A stretch of 64,000 nt of DNA from Pimelobacter simplex (GCA_016803235.1 JADCLI010000015.1:46618-110617); one strand, 5' to 3'. Shown: positions 49,379-57,939, counted from the first letter of the stretch. Notes: generated by a model from the letters alone, not told the origin. Program-made: numbers and translations.

Positions 49379-49402
49379 GCACAAGAATCTTGCGTGAGAG
49401 GC
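49379..49402. promoter_or_regulatory. Candidate Lrp site upstream of the APC permease
   Basis: GCACAAGAATCTTGCG begins here and contains the inverted repeat CAAGA-A-TCTTG (49382-49392), followed by GAGAGGC. The davA promoter region has a related GCACAAGATC followed by GAGAGGC. It lies about 60-80 bp before the permease start. Confidence 0.35.
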
Positions 49403-49441
49403 CTCGTGCATGGTGCTTTGTTTCGCGCCCCCGTGCCGCTC

Positions 49442-49447
49442 TACGCT
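49442..49447 (+). promoter_or_regulatory. -10 box of small membrane protein gene, probable leaderless
   Basis: TACGCT ends 7 nt before the GTG at 49455. It supports that start over an ATG at 49410. Confidence 0.45.
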
Positions 49448-49454
49448 GGCCGCC

Positions 49455-49820
49455 GTGAATCCCTGGCTGTACGGCGCCGCACTGGTCCTCGCCGGCGCCC
49501 TCGCCGTCCTCCTCGTGGTCGACCTGGTCCGCGACCGGGCCGCGCAGGACTCCCACTTCATCGGGCTGGCGGTGGTCGAGGTCGTCATGCTGGTCCAGCT
49601 GGTCGGGGGAGTCGTCGCGCTGGCCCGCACCGACCGCGACCTCGAGGGCGCGGTGTTCGTCAGCTACCTGGTCACGAACCTGCTGGTGCCGGTGGTCGCC
49701 GCCTTCTTCGCGCTCGCCGAGCGGTCCCGGGTCGGCACGACGATCCTGCTCCTCGGCGTCGCGACGGTGGCCGGGCTCGAGGTGCGCCTGTGGGACGTGT
49801 GGAGTGGTCAGGGTGCCTGA
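49455..49820 (+). CDS. Small membrane protein, unknown function
   Basis: A 121-residue protein with four predicted membrane helices (NPWLYGAALVLAGALAVLLVVDLV, GLAVVEVVMLVQLVGGVVAL, FVSYLVTNLLVPVVAAFFALAE, GTTILLLGVATVAGLEVRLW). Small actinobacterial integral membrane proteins of this layout have no assigned role. It overlaps the following membrane-protein gene, so the two probably act together. Confidence 0.75.
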   Translation: MNPWLYGAALVLAGALAVLLVVDLVRDRAAQDSHFIGLAVVEVVMLVQLVGGVVALARTDRDLEGAVFVSYLVTNLLVPVVAAFFALAERSRVGTTILLLGVATVAGLEVRLWDVWSGQGA

Positions 49821-50259
49821 ACCCCTCCGGTCGAGGCAGCCGCGGCAGCCGAGTCAGGCGCTGTCCCAGGGCTGGGGTCGCGCCCTTGTGTTCGTCTACG
49901 GCCTCTTCGCCGTGGCCGCCACCGGCCGCTCGGCCGTCCAGCTCGGCATGGACCCGGACAAGGCGCCGCTGGCGTACTCCCTCTCGCTCGCCGCCGCCGT
50001 CCTCTACCTCGTCGCCACCACCTGCCTGCTGCTCGGCGGCAGCACCGGCTGGCGCGTGGCCGGCATCGCGGTGGGCGTCGAGCTGCTCGGCGTGCTCTCG
50101 GTCGGCGCGCTGAGCTATCTCGCCACCGACCTGTTCCCCGACAAGACGGTCTGGTCGCACTTCGGCCAGGGCTACGGCTTCCTGCCGCTCGTGCTGCCGT
50201 TCGCCGGGCTGGCCTGGCTGCGGCACACCCGGCCCGAGAGGGAGCTCACGGCCGGGTAA
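49804..50259 (+). CDS. Membrane protein, unknown function
   Basis: About 151 residues with four predicted membrane helices (ALVFVYGLFAVAATGRSAVQL, YSLSLAAAVLYLVATTCLLLG, VAGIAVGVELLGVLSVGALSYL, GFLPLVLPFAGLAWL). The loop LATDLFPDKTVWSHFGQGYGF is distinctive, and close actinobacterial relatives often sit beside suf operons. GTG 49804 or GTG 49813 may be the start; both overlap the previous gene. Transcription runs towards sufR, which has its own promoter. Confidence 0.75.
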   Translation: MVRVPEPLRSRQPRQPSQALSQGWGRALVFVYGLFAVAATGRSAVQLGMDPDKAPLAYSLSLAAAVLYLVATTCLLLGGSTGWRVAGIAVGVELLGVLSVGALSYLATDLFPDKTVWSHFGQGYGFLPLVLPFAGLAWLRHTRPERELTAG

Positions 50260-50271
50260 GGCGACCCTTGC

Positions 50272-50301
50272 TTGAACCGTCCGTCCCAATATCGGCACAC
50301 T
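50272..50301 (+). promoter_or_regulatory. suf operon promoter (TTGAAC -18 nt- CACACT)
   Basis: TTGAAC (50272-50277) and CACACT (50296-50301) are separated by 18 nt. The -10 element ends 6 nt before the GTG at 50308, so the sufR transcript is probably leaderless. The -10 overlaps the SufR-type operator. Confidence 0.4.
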
Positions 50302-50311
50302 GATGTTGTGG
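50297..50311. promoter_or_regulatory. SufR operator over the sufR start codon
   Basis: ACACT-GATGT-TGTGG matches the SufR inverted repeat ACACT-N5-TGTGA described for mycobacterial SufR in 9 of 10 half-site positions. It covers the -10 element and the GTG start, the expected place for autorepression of the suf operon by holo-SufR. Confidence 0.7.
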
Positions 50312-50982
50312 AAATGGCGACCGACACCGACCAGCCGACGCGCCAGCGCGTCGCGCGGTCGATCCTGGTCAACGGGCCGTCCACCGCAGCGGCGCTCGCC
50401 GAGCGCCTCCAGCTGACCCCCGCGGCGGTGCGCCGGCACCTCGACCAGCTGCTCGCCGAGGGCGCGGTCGACGCTCGCGACCCGCGTCCGGTGGGCTCGC
50501 GCGGCCGGGGGCGGCCGGCCAAGGTCTTCGCGCTCACCGAGCACGGCCGGGACGCGTTCGACCAGCAGTACGACGACCTGGCCACCGAGGCGATCCGCTT
50601 CCTGGCCGAGACCGGTGGCGAGGACGCCGTCCGGGCGTTCGCCGAGCGGCGCGCGTCGTTCATCGAGAAGAAGTTCCCGGTCGTCGCGGCCGCCAACCCG
50701 GGTGCCTCGCCCGCGCAGGTCCTGGCGCAGGTGTTCTCCGACGAGGGGTACGCCGCCGCCGTCCGCGAGCTGCCGGTCGTGGGGGAGCAGCTGTGCCAGC
50801 AGCACTGCCCGGTCTCCCACGTCGCCCACGAGTTCCCCCAGCTGTGCGAGGCCGAGACGGAGGCCATCGGCCGCGTCCTCGGCACCCACGTCCAGCGACT
50901 TGCCACCATCGCCCACGGCGACGGGGTGTGCACGACGTGCATCCCCGATGCAGGCATCAACAAGAAGGAGGAGGTCTCATGA
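50308..50982 (+). CDS. sufR: Fe-S-sensing repressor SufR
   Basis: A 224-residue DeoR/ArsR-like regulator. Winged helix at residues 12-75 ([41 protein letters not shown]). The C-terminal cluster region contains C163, C167, C180, and C208-x2-C211 ([11 protein letters not shown] ... QLCEAE ... CTTC). These Cys can hold a [4Fe-4S] cluster that signals Fe-S status. GTG 50308 is preferred; ATG 50314 is possible. It heads sufR-B-D-(Rieske)-C-S-U-T, each gene overlapping or nearly touching the next. Confidence 0.93.
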   Translation: MEMATDTDQPTRQRVARSILVNGPSTAAALAERLQLTPAAVRRHLDQLLAEGAVDARDPRPVGSRGRGRPAKVFALTEHGRDAFDQQYDDLATEAIRFLAETGGEDAVRAFAERRASFIEKKFPVVAAANPGASPAQVLAQVFSDEGYAAAVRELPVVGEQLCQQHCPVSHVAHEFPQLCEAETEAIGRVLGTHVQRLATIAHGDGVCTTCIPDAGINKKEEVS

Positions 50983-52397
50983 CCTCGATCGAAGAGCTGA
51001 ACCCCGAGCTCAAGGGGATCGGGCGCTACGACTTCGGCTGGTCCGACAAGAACGACGTCGGCGCCAACGCCAAGCGCGGCCTCAACGAGGACGTCGTGCG
51101 CGACATCTCCTCCAAGAAGAGCGAGCCGGGCTGGATGCTCGACCTGCGGCTGAAGGGCCTCAAGCTCTTCGACCGCAAGCCGATGCCGACCTGGGGCTCG
51201 GACCTCAGCGCGATCGACTTCGACAACATCAAGTACTTCGTGCGGTCCACGGAGAAGCAGGCCCAGAGCTGGGAGGACCTGCCCGAGGACATCAAGAACA
51301 CCTACGACAAGCTCGGCATCCCGGAGGCGGAGAAGCAGCGCCTGGTGGCCGGCGTCGCCGCGCAGTACGAGTCCGAGGTCGTCTACCACCAGATCCGTGA
51401 GGACCTGGAGGAGCAGGGCGTCATCTTCCTCGACACCGACACCGCGCTGCGCGAGCACGAGGACCTCTTCAAGGAGTACTTCGGCACCGTCATCCCGGTC
51501 GGCGACAACAAGTTCGCCGCGCTCAACACCTCGGTGTGGTCGGGCGGCTCGTTCATCTACGTCCCGAAGGGTGTCCACGTCGACATCCCGCTGCAGGCCT
51601 ACTTCCGGATCAACACCGAGAACATGGGCCAGTTCGAGCGGACCCTGATCATCGTCGACGAGGACGCCTACGTCCACTACGTCGAGGGCTGCACCGCGCC
51701 GATCTACTCGTCCGACTCGCTGCACTCCGCGGTCGTCGAGATCATCGTCAAGAAGGGCGGCCGCTGCCGCTACACGACCATCCAGAACTGGTCGAACAAC
51801 GTCTACAACCTCGTCACCAAGCGCGCGGTCTGCGAGGCCGGCGCCACGATGGAGTGGGTCGACGGCAACATCGGCTCCAAGGTCACCATGAAGTACCCCG
51901 CCGTCTACCTGATGGGCGAGCACGCCAAGGGTGAGACCCTCTCGATCGCGTTCGCGGGTGAGGGCCAGCACCAGGACGCCGGCGCCAAGATGGTCCACGC
52001 CGCGCCGCACACCTCGTCCTCGATCCTGTCGAAGTCGGTCGCCCGCGGGGGTGGCCGGACGTCGTACCGCGGGCTGATCCAGGTCAACGAGGGCGCCCAC
52101 GGCTCGAAGTCCAACGTGCTGTGCGACGCGCTGCTGGTCGACCAGATCAGCCGCTCCGACACCTACCCCTACGTCGACATCCGCGAGGACGACGTGTCGA
52201 TGGGCCACGAGGCGTCGGTCTCGAAGGTCTCCGACGACCAGCTGTTCTACCTCATGTCGCGTGGCATGGAGCAGGACGAGGCGATGGCGATGATCGTGCG
52301 CGGCTTCGTCGAGCCGATCGCCAAGGAGCTCCCGATGGAGTACGCCCTCGAGCTGAACCGACTGATCGAACTCCAGATGGAAGGTGCCGTCGGCTGA
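50979..52397 (+). CDS. sufB: Fe-S cluster assembly scaffold SufB
   Basis: A 472-residue SufB with the typical [17 protein letters not shown] start, [41 protein letters not shown], the [26 protein letters not shown] core, and [31 protein letters not shown]. It forms the SufBCD scaffold on which clusters are built. The ATGA start overlaps the sufR stop, with GGAGGAGG upstream. Confidence 0.97.
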   Translation: MTSIEELNPELKGIGRYDFGWSDKNDVGANAKRGLNEDVVRDISSKKSEPGWMLDLRLKGLKLFDRKPMPTWGSDLSAIDFDNIKYFVRSTEKQAQSWEDLPEDIKNTYDKLGIPEAEKQRLVAGVAAQYESEVVYHQIREDLEEQGVIFLDTDTALREHEDLFKEYFGTVIPVGDNKFAALNTSVWSGGSFIYVPKGVHVDIPLQAYFRINTENMGQFERTLIIVDEDAYVHYVEGCTAPIYSSDSLHSAVVEIIVKKGGRCRYTTIQNWSNNVYNLVTKRAVCEAGATMEWVDGNIGSKVTMKYPAVYLMGEHAKGETLSIAFAGEGQHQDAGAKMVHAAPHTSSSILSKSVARGGGRTSYRGLIQVNEGAHGSKSNVLCDALLVDQISRSDTYPYVDIREDDVSMGHEASVSKVSDDQLFYLMSRGMEQDEAMAMIVRGFVEPIAKELPMEYALELNRLIELQMEGAVG

Positions 52398-53560
52398 TGA
52401 CCGCCGAAGTTCTCGAAGGTGCTCTCGAACAGGTCGAGAGCCACCTCCACCCCGAAGGATCCTTCGACGTCGACGCCCACGCGGTGCCGACCGGTCGCGA
52501 GGAGATCTGGCGGTTCACCCCGCTCAAGCGGCTGCGCGACATCCACGCGAACGCTCCGCTCGCCGGCACCTCGTTCGAGGCCTCCTTCGACGCCCCGGAC
52601 AACGTGCGCGCCGACCGGCACGAGGACGACTCCCTCAAGGGCGTGTCCGGCCTGGTCCCGTGGGACCGGATCTCGGCCCGCGCGCTGGCCGAGGCCACGT
52701 CGAGTCTCGCCGTCACCATCCCGGCCGAGGCCGTGCTCGAGCGCCCGGTCTTCGTGACCATCAAGGGCACCGGCACCGACGAGGCGACCGCCGCGCACCT
52801 GGTCATCCGGGCCGAGAAGTTCAGCAAGGCGACCGTCGTGCTGCGCTTCGAGGGCTCGATGACGCTGGCCGACAACGTCGAGATCGTGGTCGAGGACGGC
52901 GCGCAGCTGGCCGTCGTGTCCATCGACGACTGGGCCGACGACGCCGTCCACGTCGGCCACCGCCACATCCGGGTGGGGCGCGACGCGCAGTTCAAGCACG
53001 TCGACATCACCTTCGGCGGCGACGTGGTCCGCCACGACACCACCGCCGACTACTCCGGCCCGGGTGGCGCGGTCGAGATGCTCGGCCTCTACTTCGCCGA
53101 CGCCGGCCAGCACATCGAGCACCGGCTCTTCGTCGACCACACCGCCCCGAAGACCAAGTCCCACGTGGTCTACAAGGGCGCGCTGCAGGGCGAGAAGGCG
53201 CACACCGTGTGGATCGGCAACGTGCTGATCCGCAAGGTCGCCGAGGGCATCGAGACCTACGAGGAGAACCGCAACCTCGTCCTCACCGACGGCTGCCAGG
53301 CCGACTCGGTCCCCAACCTGGAGATCGAGACCGGCGAGATCGAGGGCGCGGGCCACGCGTCGGCGACCGCCCGCTTCGACGACGAGCAGCTGTTCTACCT
53401 GCGCTCGCGCGGCATCTCCGAGAAGGAGGCGCAGCGCCTGGTCGTGCACGGCTTCTTCAACGACCTGATCCGCCAGGTCGGCGTCGCGGAGCTCGAGGAG
53501 AGCCTCGCAGCGACCGTCGAGGCCGAGCTCGCCAAGAACGTCCTCGCGGGTGCGCTGTGA
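52397..53560 (+). CDS. sufD: Fe-S cluster assembly protein SufD
   Basis: A 387-residue SufD. It has EEIWRFTPLKRLRDI near the N-terminus, the beta-helix core (FKHVDITFGGDVVRHDTTADYSGPGG) and the conserved DHTAPKTKSHVVYKGALQGEKAHTVWIGNVLIRKVAEGIETYEENRNLVLTDG ending in DEQLFYLRSRGISEKEAQRLVVHGFF. Partner of SufB and SufC. It overlaps sufB by 1 nt and the Rieske gene by 4 bp. Confidence 0.96.
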   Translation: MTAEVLEGALEQVESHLHPEGSFDVDAHAVPTGREEIWRFTPLKRLRDIHANAPLAGTSFEASFDAPDNVRADRHEDDSLKGVSGLVPWDRISARALAEATSSLAVTIPAEAVLERPVFVTIKGTGTDEATAAHLVIRAEKFSKATVVLRFEGSMTLADNVEIVVEDGAQLAVVSIDDWADDAVHVGHRHIRVGRDAQFKHVDITFGGDVVRHDTTADYSGPGGAVEMLGLYFADAGQHIEHRLFVDHTAPKTKSHVVYKGALQGEKAHTVWIGNVLIRKVAEGIETYEENRNLVLTDGCQADSVPNLEIETGEIEGAGHASATARFDDEQLFYLRSRGISEKEAQRLVVHGFFNDLIRQVGVAELEESLAATVEAELAKNVLAGAL

Positions 53561-53931
53561 CCCTTCGAGACGGCGCTGGCGCGCCTCCTGAGGGCGACGG
53601 CTTCACGCGCGTGGCCGCACTGGCCGACGTGCCGTCCGACGAGGCGCTGGCCGTCACCGTCGACCGCTACGACGTCGCCATCGCCCGCGACGGCGACGAG
53701 GTCTTCGCGCTGCAGGACCTCTGCTCGCACGCCGCGGTCTCGCTGAGCGAGGGCGAGGTCGCCGACTGCACCGTCGAGTGCTGGCTGCACGGGTCGACCT
53801 TCGACCTGCGCACCGGCAAGCCCACCAGCCTCCCGGCGACCGAACCGGTCGCCACCTTCCCTGTCGAAGTGCGTGACGGCGAGATCTACGTCGACGTCAC
53901 CACGACCCTGAATGGAGTCACCCCCGCATGA
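53557..53931 (+). CDS. Rieske-type ferredoxin in suf operon
   Basis: A 124-residue soluble [2Fe-2S] protein of the biphenyl-dioxygenase ferredoxin class. Ligands are in CSHAAV (Cys, His) and CWLHGS (Cys, His). No signal peptide, so it is cytoplasmic. Inserted between sufD and sufC with 4-bp overlaps on both sides, so it is made in stoichiometric proportion to the scaffold. It is absent from the M. tuberculosis suf operon but occurs in other Actinobacteria. It may supply electrons to cluster assembly; this is inference. Confidence 0.9.
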   Translation: MTLRDGAGAPPEGDGFTRVAALADVPSDEALAVTVDRYDVAIARDGDEVFALQDLCSHAAVSLSEGEVADCTVECWLHGSTFDLRTGKPTSLPATEPVATFPVEVRDGEIYVDVTTTLNGVTPA

Positions 53932-54695
53932 GCACCCTCGAGATCAAGAACCTGCAGGTGTCGGTCGACACCGAGGATGGCGCCAAGGAGATCCTCAAGG
54001 GCGTCACGCTGACCATCAAGGACGGCGAGACCCACGCGATCATGGGCCCCAACGGCTCGGGCAAGTCGACCACGGCGTACTCCATCGCGGGCCACCCGAA
54101 GTACCAGATCACGGGCGGCGAGGTCCTCCTCGACGGCGAGAACGTCCTCGAGATGAGCGTCGACGAGCGCGCCCGCGCCGGCCTGTTCCTGGCGATGCAG
54201 TACCCCGTCGAGGTGCCCGGCGTCTCGATGTCCAACTTCCTGCGCACCGCCAAGACCGCACTCGACGGCGAGGCCCCCAAGCTGCGCACCTGGGTCAAGG
54301 ACGTCAACGGCGCGCTGGACCGGATGAAGCTCGACACCGCGTTCTCCAGCCGCTCGGTCAACGAGGGCTTCTCCGGCGGTGAGAAGAAGCGCGCCGAGAT
54401 CGCCCAGCTCGACCTGCTCGACCCGAAGTTCGCGATCCTCGACGAGATCGACTCCGGTCTCGACATCGACGCGCTCAAGGTCGTGTCCGACGGCATCAAC
54501 GACTACGCCGCCCGCGAGGGCAAGGGCCTGCTGCTGATCACGCACTACACGCGGATCCTGCGCTACGTGAAGCCGGACGTCGTGCACGTGTTCGTCGACG
54601 GCCGGATCGCCGAGTCGGGCGGCCCGGAGCTGGCTGACGAGCTCGAGGCCAACGGCTACGAGAAGTACGTCGGCACCCAGGCAGCCGGGGTCTGA
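53928..54695 (+). CDS. sufC: Fe-S assembly ATPase SufC
   Basis: A 255-residue ABC ATPase with Walker A MGPNGSGKSTT, signature FSGGEKKRAEIAQL, Walker B FAILDEIDSGLDIDAL and the H-loop THYTRIL. The pattern EIDSGLD with GGEKKR is specific to SufC. Provides ATP hydrolysis to the SufBCD complex. Confidence 0.97.
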   Translation: MSTLEIKNLQVSVDTEDGAKEILKGVTLTIKDGETHAIMGPNGSGKSTTAYSIAGHPKYQITGGEVLLDGENVLEMSVDERARAGLFLAMQYPVEVPGVSMSNFLRTAKTALDGEAPKLRTWVKDVNGALDRMKLDTAFSSRSVNEGFSGGEKKRAEIAQLDLLDPKFAILDEIDSGLDIDALKVVSDGINDYAAREGKGLLLITHYTRILRYVKPDVVHVFVDGRIAESGGPELADELEANGYEKYVGTQAAGV

Positions 54696-54697
54696 CC

Positions 54698-55969
54698 ATG
54701 ACCCTGGAGGGGCTCCTCCCGGAGCTGGCGGTCATCCGCAAGGACTTCCCGATCCTCGAGCGCACGCTCGCGGGCGGGCTGCCGCTGGTCTACCTCGACA
54801 GCGCCAACACCTCGCAGAAGCCGCAGGTGGTCATCGACACGATGGTCGACCACCTCGAGCGCCACAACGCCAACATCGCCCGCGCCATGCACCAGCTCGG
54901 CGCCGAGTCGACCGAGGCGTTCGAGGCCGCGCGCGACAAGGTGGCGGCGTTCATCGGCGCGCCGGAGCGCGACGAGGTGATCTTCACCAAGAACGCCTCC
55001 GAGGCGCTCAACCTGGTCGCCAACACCCTGGCCTGGGCGGGTCCGCGCCAGGTGGGTGCGGGTGACGAGGTGGTCATCACCGAGATGGAGCACCACTCCA
55101 ACATCGTGCCGTGGCAGCTGCTCACCCAGCGCACCGGCGCGACGCTGCGCTGGTTCGGCCTCACCGACGACGGCCGGCTCGACCTCTCGAACATCGACGA
55201 GCTGATCAACGAGCGCACCAAGGTCGTCTCGCTGACCTGGGTGTCCAACATGCTGGGCACGATCAACCCGGTCGCCGAGATCACCCGCCGGGCGCACGCC
55301 GTGGGAGCCATCGTCGTCGTCGACGCGTCCCAGGCCGCGCCGCAGCTGCCGATCGACCTGGCCGCGATGCCGGTCGAGGAGCGGCCCGACCTGGTCGCCT
55401 TCACCGGCCACAAGGTCGTCGGCCCTACCGGGATCGGCGTGCTCTGGGGCTCGCGGGAGGTGCTCGACGCGCTGCCGCCGTTCCTCGGTGGCGGCGAGAT
55501 GATCGAGACGGTCCGGATGGAGGGCTCGACCTACGCCGGGATCCCGCACAAGTTCGAGGCCGGCACGCCGCCGATCGTCGAGGCGATCGGTCTCGGCGCG
55601 GCGGTGGAGTACCTCGGCCACATCGGGCTCGACGCGATCCACGCGCACGAGAAGGCGATCACCGCCTACGCCCTCGAGGGACTGCAGTCGATCAAGGGCC
55701 TGACCGTGCTCGGCCCGCTCGACGCCGCCCTGCGCGGCGGCGCGATCTCCTTCGAGCTCGACGGCGTCCACCCGCACGACATCGCCCAGGTGCTCGACAG
55801 CCGCGGCGTCGCCGTGCGCGCCGGCCACCACTGCGCGAAGCCGGCACACGCCCGGTTCGGAGTACAGGCCTCGACGCGGATGTCGTCGTACCTCTACACC
55901 GAGCCGCGCGAGATCGACGCCCTGGTCGAGGCGCTGGAATACACCCGTTCCTACTTCAAGTTGGACTGA
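54698..55969 (+). CDS. sufS: Cysteine desulfurase SufS
   Basis: A 423-residue PLP enzyme of the SufS group. It has YLDSANTSQKPQVVIDTM, the PLP-binding Lys in FTGHKVVGPTGIGVLWG, and the catalytic Cys in VRAGHHCAKPAHARFGV. It mobilises sulfur from cysteine and hands it to SufU. It starts 2 bp after sufC; the next ATG follows its stop by 2 bp. Confidence 0.97.
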   Translation: MTLEGLLPELAVIRKDFPILERTLAGGLPLVYLDSANTSQKPQVVIDTMVDHLERHNANIARAMHQLGAESTEAFEAARDKVAAFIGAPERDEVIFTKNASEALNLVANTLAWAGPRQVGAGDEVVITEMEHHSNIVPWQLLTQRTGATLRWFGLTDDGRLDLSNIDELINERTKVVSLTWVSNMLGTINPVAEITRRAHAVGAIVVVDASQAAPQLPIDLAAMPVEERPDLVAFTGHKVVGPTGIGVLWGSREVLDALPPFLGGGEMIETVRMEGSTYAGIPHKFEAGTPPIVEAIGLGAAVEYLGHIGLDAIHAHEKAITAYALEGLQSIKGLTVLGPLDAALRGGAISFELDGVHPHDIAQVLDSRGVAVRAGHHCAKPAHARFGVQASTRMSSYLYTEPREIDALVEALEYTRSYFKLD

Positions 55970-55971
55970 GG

Positions 55972-56448
55972 ATGACTGCGCAGGATCTGGACGCCCTCTA
56001 CCAGGAGATCATCCTGGACCACTACAAGAACCCCCACGGCAAGGGGCTGCGGGAGCACGCCGACCACACGGCCGAGGTGCACCACGTCAACCCGACCTGT
56101 GGCGACGAGGTCACCCTGCGGGTCCACCTCGCGGACGGTGTCGTCGACGACGTGTCGTACGACGCCCTCGGCTGCTCGATCTCGCAGGCCTCGGCCTCGG
56201 TGCTGCACGACCTCGTCGTCGGCAAGAGCGTCGACGAGGCGATGGCGATCCACCAGGAGTTCCTCACCCTGATGCAGGGCAAGGGCACGGTGGAGCCCGA
56301 CGAGGACGTGCTCGAGGACGGGATCGCCTTCGCCGGCGTGGCGAAGTTCCCGGCCCGCGTGAAGTGCGCGCTGCTGTCGTGGATGGCGTGGAAGGACGCG
56401 ACGGCCCAGGTGGTCACCGGGGTCGGCGCAGGAGACGGAGACAAGTGA
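55972..56448 (+). CDS. sufU: Zinc-dependent sulfurtransferase SufU
   Basis: A 158-residue SufU. The zinc/sulfur ligands are in HHVNPTCGDEVTL (Cys, Asp), DALGCSISQASASVL (Cys) and PARVKCALLSWMAW (Cys). The insertion between the second and third ligand that distinguishes SufU from IscU is present. It accepts persulfide sulfur from SufS. It overlaps sufT by 1 nt. Confidence 0.95.
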   Translation: MTAQDLDALYQEIILDHYKNPHGKGLREHADHTAEVHHVNPTCGDEVTLRVHLADGVVDDVSYDALGCSISQASASVLHDLVVGKSVDEAMAIHQEFLTLMQGKGTVEPDEDVLEDGIAFAGVAKFPARVKCALLSWMAWKDATAQVVTGVGAGDGDK

Positions 56449-56828
56449 TGAGCGAGTCCATCGACAACAGCGATCTGCCCGAGGTGCCCGAGGCCGGTGG
56501 CAGCACCAATGCCTCCTCCAACGTGGCGCTGGCCGACATCGAGGAGGCGATGAAGGACGTCGTCGACCCCGAGCTCGGCATCAACGTCGTCGACCTCGGC
56601 CTGGTGTACGGCATCCACGTCGACGAGGGCACCAACGTCGTCCTCGACATGACGCTGACCTCGGCGGCCTGTCCGCTGACCGACGTCATCACCGACCAGA
56701 CCAACTCGGCGCTCGAGGGCCTGGTCAACGACGTCGCCATCAACTGGGTCTGGATGCCGCCGTGGGGCCCCGACAAGATCACCCCCGACGGCCGCGAGCA
56801 GCTGCGCGCCCTGGGCTTCAACGTCTGA
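56448..56828 (+). CDS. sufT: SufT / MIP18-family Fe-S assembly factor
   Basis: A 126-residue DUF59/MIP18 protein. Core motifs are VVDPELGINVVDLGLVYGIHVDEG, LTSAACPLTDVITDQT with the reactive Cys, and WMPPWGPDKITPDGREQLRALGF. An acidic and Ser/Asn-rich N-terminal extension of about 25 residues precedes the domain. It aids Fe-S maturation and closes the suf operon. Confidence 0.92.
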   Translation: MSESIDNSDLPEVPEAGGSTNASSNVALADIEEAMKDVVDPELGINVVDLGLVYGIHVDEGTNVVLDMTLTSAACPLTDVITDQTNSALEGLVNDVAINWVWMPPWGPDKITPDGREQLRALGFNV

Positions 56829-56830
56829 CC

Positions 56831-56873
56831 GGAGCGCGCAGGCGCGCCCGGAGCGCTCCTGTTCCTCAGGAGC
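56831..56873. terminator. Hairpin cluster after suf operon
   Basis: GCTCCTG (56855-56861) pairs with CAGGAGC (56867-56873) over a 5-nt loop; an alternative stem uses GGAGCG (56831-56836) with CGCTCC (56854-56859). It lies between the convergent suf operon and the next gene, whose stop is inside the right arm. Confidence 0.5.
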
Positions 56874-57363
56874 AGCGGCCCGTGCCGTAGCGCCACACGA
56901 AGGCCGCGACGATACGCCCCTCGGGGCCCCGTCCGGTCAGCGTGACCCGGTAGGTGCCCGGGTACGCCGGCCGGCGCACCCGGTAGGTGTGCTCGTCGAG
57001 CCGTCGTACCCGCTGGGTCGACCGGCACGCCGGGCTCGAGGAGCGGCTGCTCTCGTAGCGGGCGCGCCAGCGCCACCTGGACCCGGCGAAGGCCAGCTGC
57101 AGCGCGCCGTCGTGGCGCAGCGTCGGCGTCCGGCGCCCCTCGCGCCCGCAGCTGCTCGCCCCGAGCTCGCCCTGCTCCGTCGTGACGTCGGGGTAGGTCC
57201 AGCAGTACTCCTGCACCGCCGGGGAGACGGTGCGGACCGCGGTGCCGACGGTGAGGCTGGGCAGTCCGTCGTCCGCCACGTCCGCCGCGCCCGCCGGGGC
57301 GCCGGCCAGCGCGGCGACGACGGCCAGCACGAGCGCGAGCGCGCCGCGGGGGAGCGGGAGCAT
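56866..57363 (-). CDS. Secreted Cys-containing protein, unknown function
   Basis: A 165-residue protein with a signal peptide (LPRGALALVLAVVAALAGAPAGAADVAD) and four Cys in the mature part (QEYCWTY, SSCGREG, PACRST, GRCS), likely two disulfides. The C-terminus HTYRVRRPAYPGTYRVTLTGRGPEGRIVAAFVWR resembles a beta-sandwich edge. Unknown family. ATG 57363 is 6 nt from a -10 box. Confidence 0.75.
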   Translation of the reverse strand: MLPLPRGALALVLAVVAALAGAPAGAADVADDGLPSLTVGTAVRTVSPAVQEYCWTYPDVTTEQGELGASSCGREGRRTPTLRHDGALQLAFAGSRWRWRARYESSRSSSPACRSTQRVRRLDEHTYRVRRPAYPGTYRVTLTGRGPEGRIVAAFVWRYGTGRCS

Positions 57364-57369
57364 GCTTCG

Positions 57370-57375
57370 ACGCTA
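57370..57375 (-). promoter_or_regulatory. -10 box of secreted protein gene, probable leaderless
   Basis: Read on the minus strand this is TAGCGT, 6 nt before the ATG at 57363. Confidence 0.45.
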
Positions 57376-57414
57376 TGTTCCCGCTTGCGGGCGCGCGGGC
57401 GTTCGGCGATGAAT

Positions 57415-57930
57415 TTACGAAACGGCCGCGTACCGCCGCTCGGTGTAGCGCCTCAGGTTCGCCAGGAACCACCGGAAGGACAGGTTCGAGACCAGCCCGC
57501 TGACCGGCATGAAGTGCCGACCGGGGCCGGTGACCTCGAGTGCGAGGGTCCAGGTGAGCCGGCAGCCGCCCGGGGTCGGCTCGACGTCGTACCGCTCGGC
57601 GAAGGCGCGGACCGACTTCTCCGTGGACTCGTTGAACCGGAAGCCCATCCTCCGGCCGGGCTCCCAGGCCAGGAACTCCTCGGCACCCGTCAGCCCGCCG
57701 AGCATCGACACCACGCGGGTGCTGCCGACGCCGGGAGGCAGGGGCGAGGTCCACTCGACGTGCCGGATGACCTTCGCCCAGCGTGGCCAGGCGTCGGCGT
57801 CGGCGAAGACCTCGAACAGCTGGTCCGGCGTGATCGCGAGGTCGACGCTGTTGGCGAAGCGGTGGGGCGCGGTGTCGACGTAGTCGATCCCGACCCGCTC
57901 GCAGGGGTACATCGTCGGCGGCTTCGACAT
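57415..57930 (-). CDS. SRPBCC (START/polyketide cyclase-like) protein
   Basis: A 171-residue SRPBCC-fold protein: VDLAITPDQLFEVFADADAWPRWAKVIRHVEWTSPLPPGVGSTRVVSMLGGLTGAEEFLAWEPGRRM shows the expected helix-grip pattern, ending with a long amphipathic helix (FLANLRRYTERRYAAV). The fold forms a hydrophobic pocket for lipids or sterols. A KstR-like operator lies 9 bp upstream of its ATG, which suggests a role as sterol-intermediate binding protein or cyclase/hydratase. That link rests on the operator alone. Confidence 0.82.
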   Translation of the reverse strand: MSKPPTMYPCERVGIDYVDTAPHRFANSVDLAITPDQLFEVFADADAWPRWAKVIRHVEWTSPLPPGVGSTRVVSMLGGLTGAEEFLAWEPGRRMGFRFNESTEKSVRAFAERYDVEPTPGGCRLTWTLALEVTGPGRHFMPVSGLVSNLSFRWFLANLRRYTERRYAAVS

Positions 57931-57939
57931 GGGAAGAAG

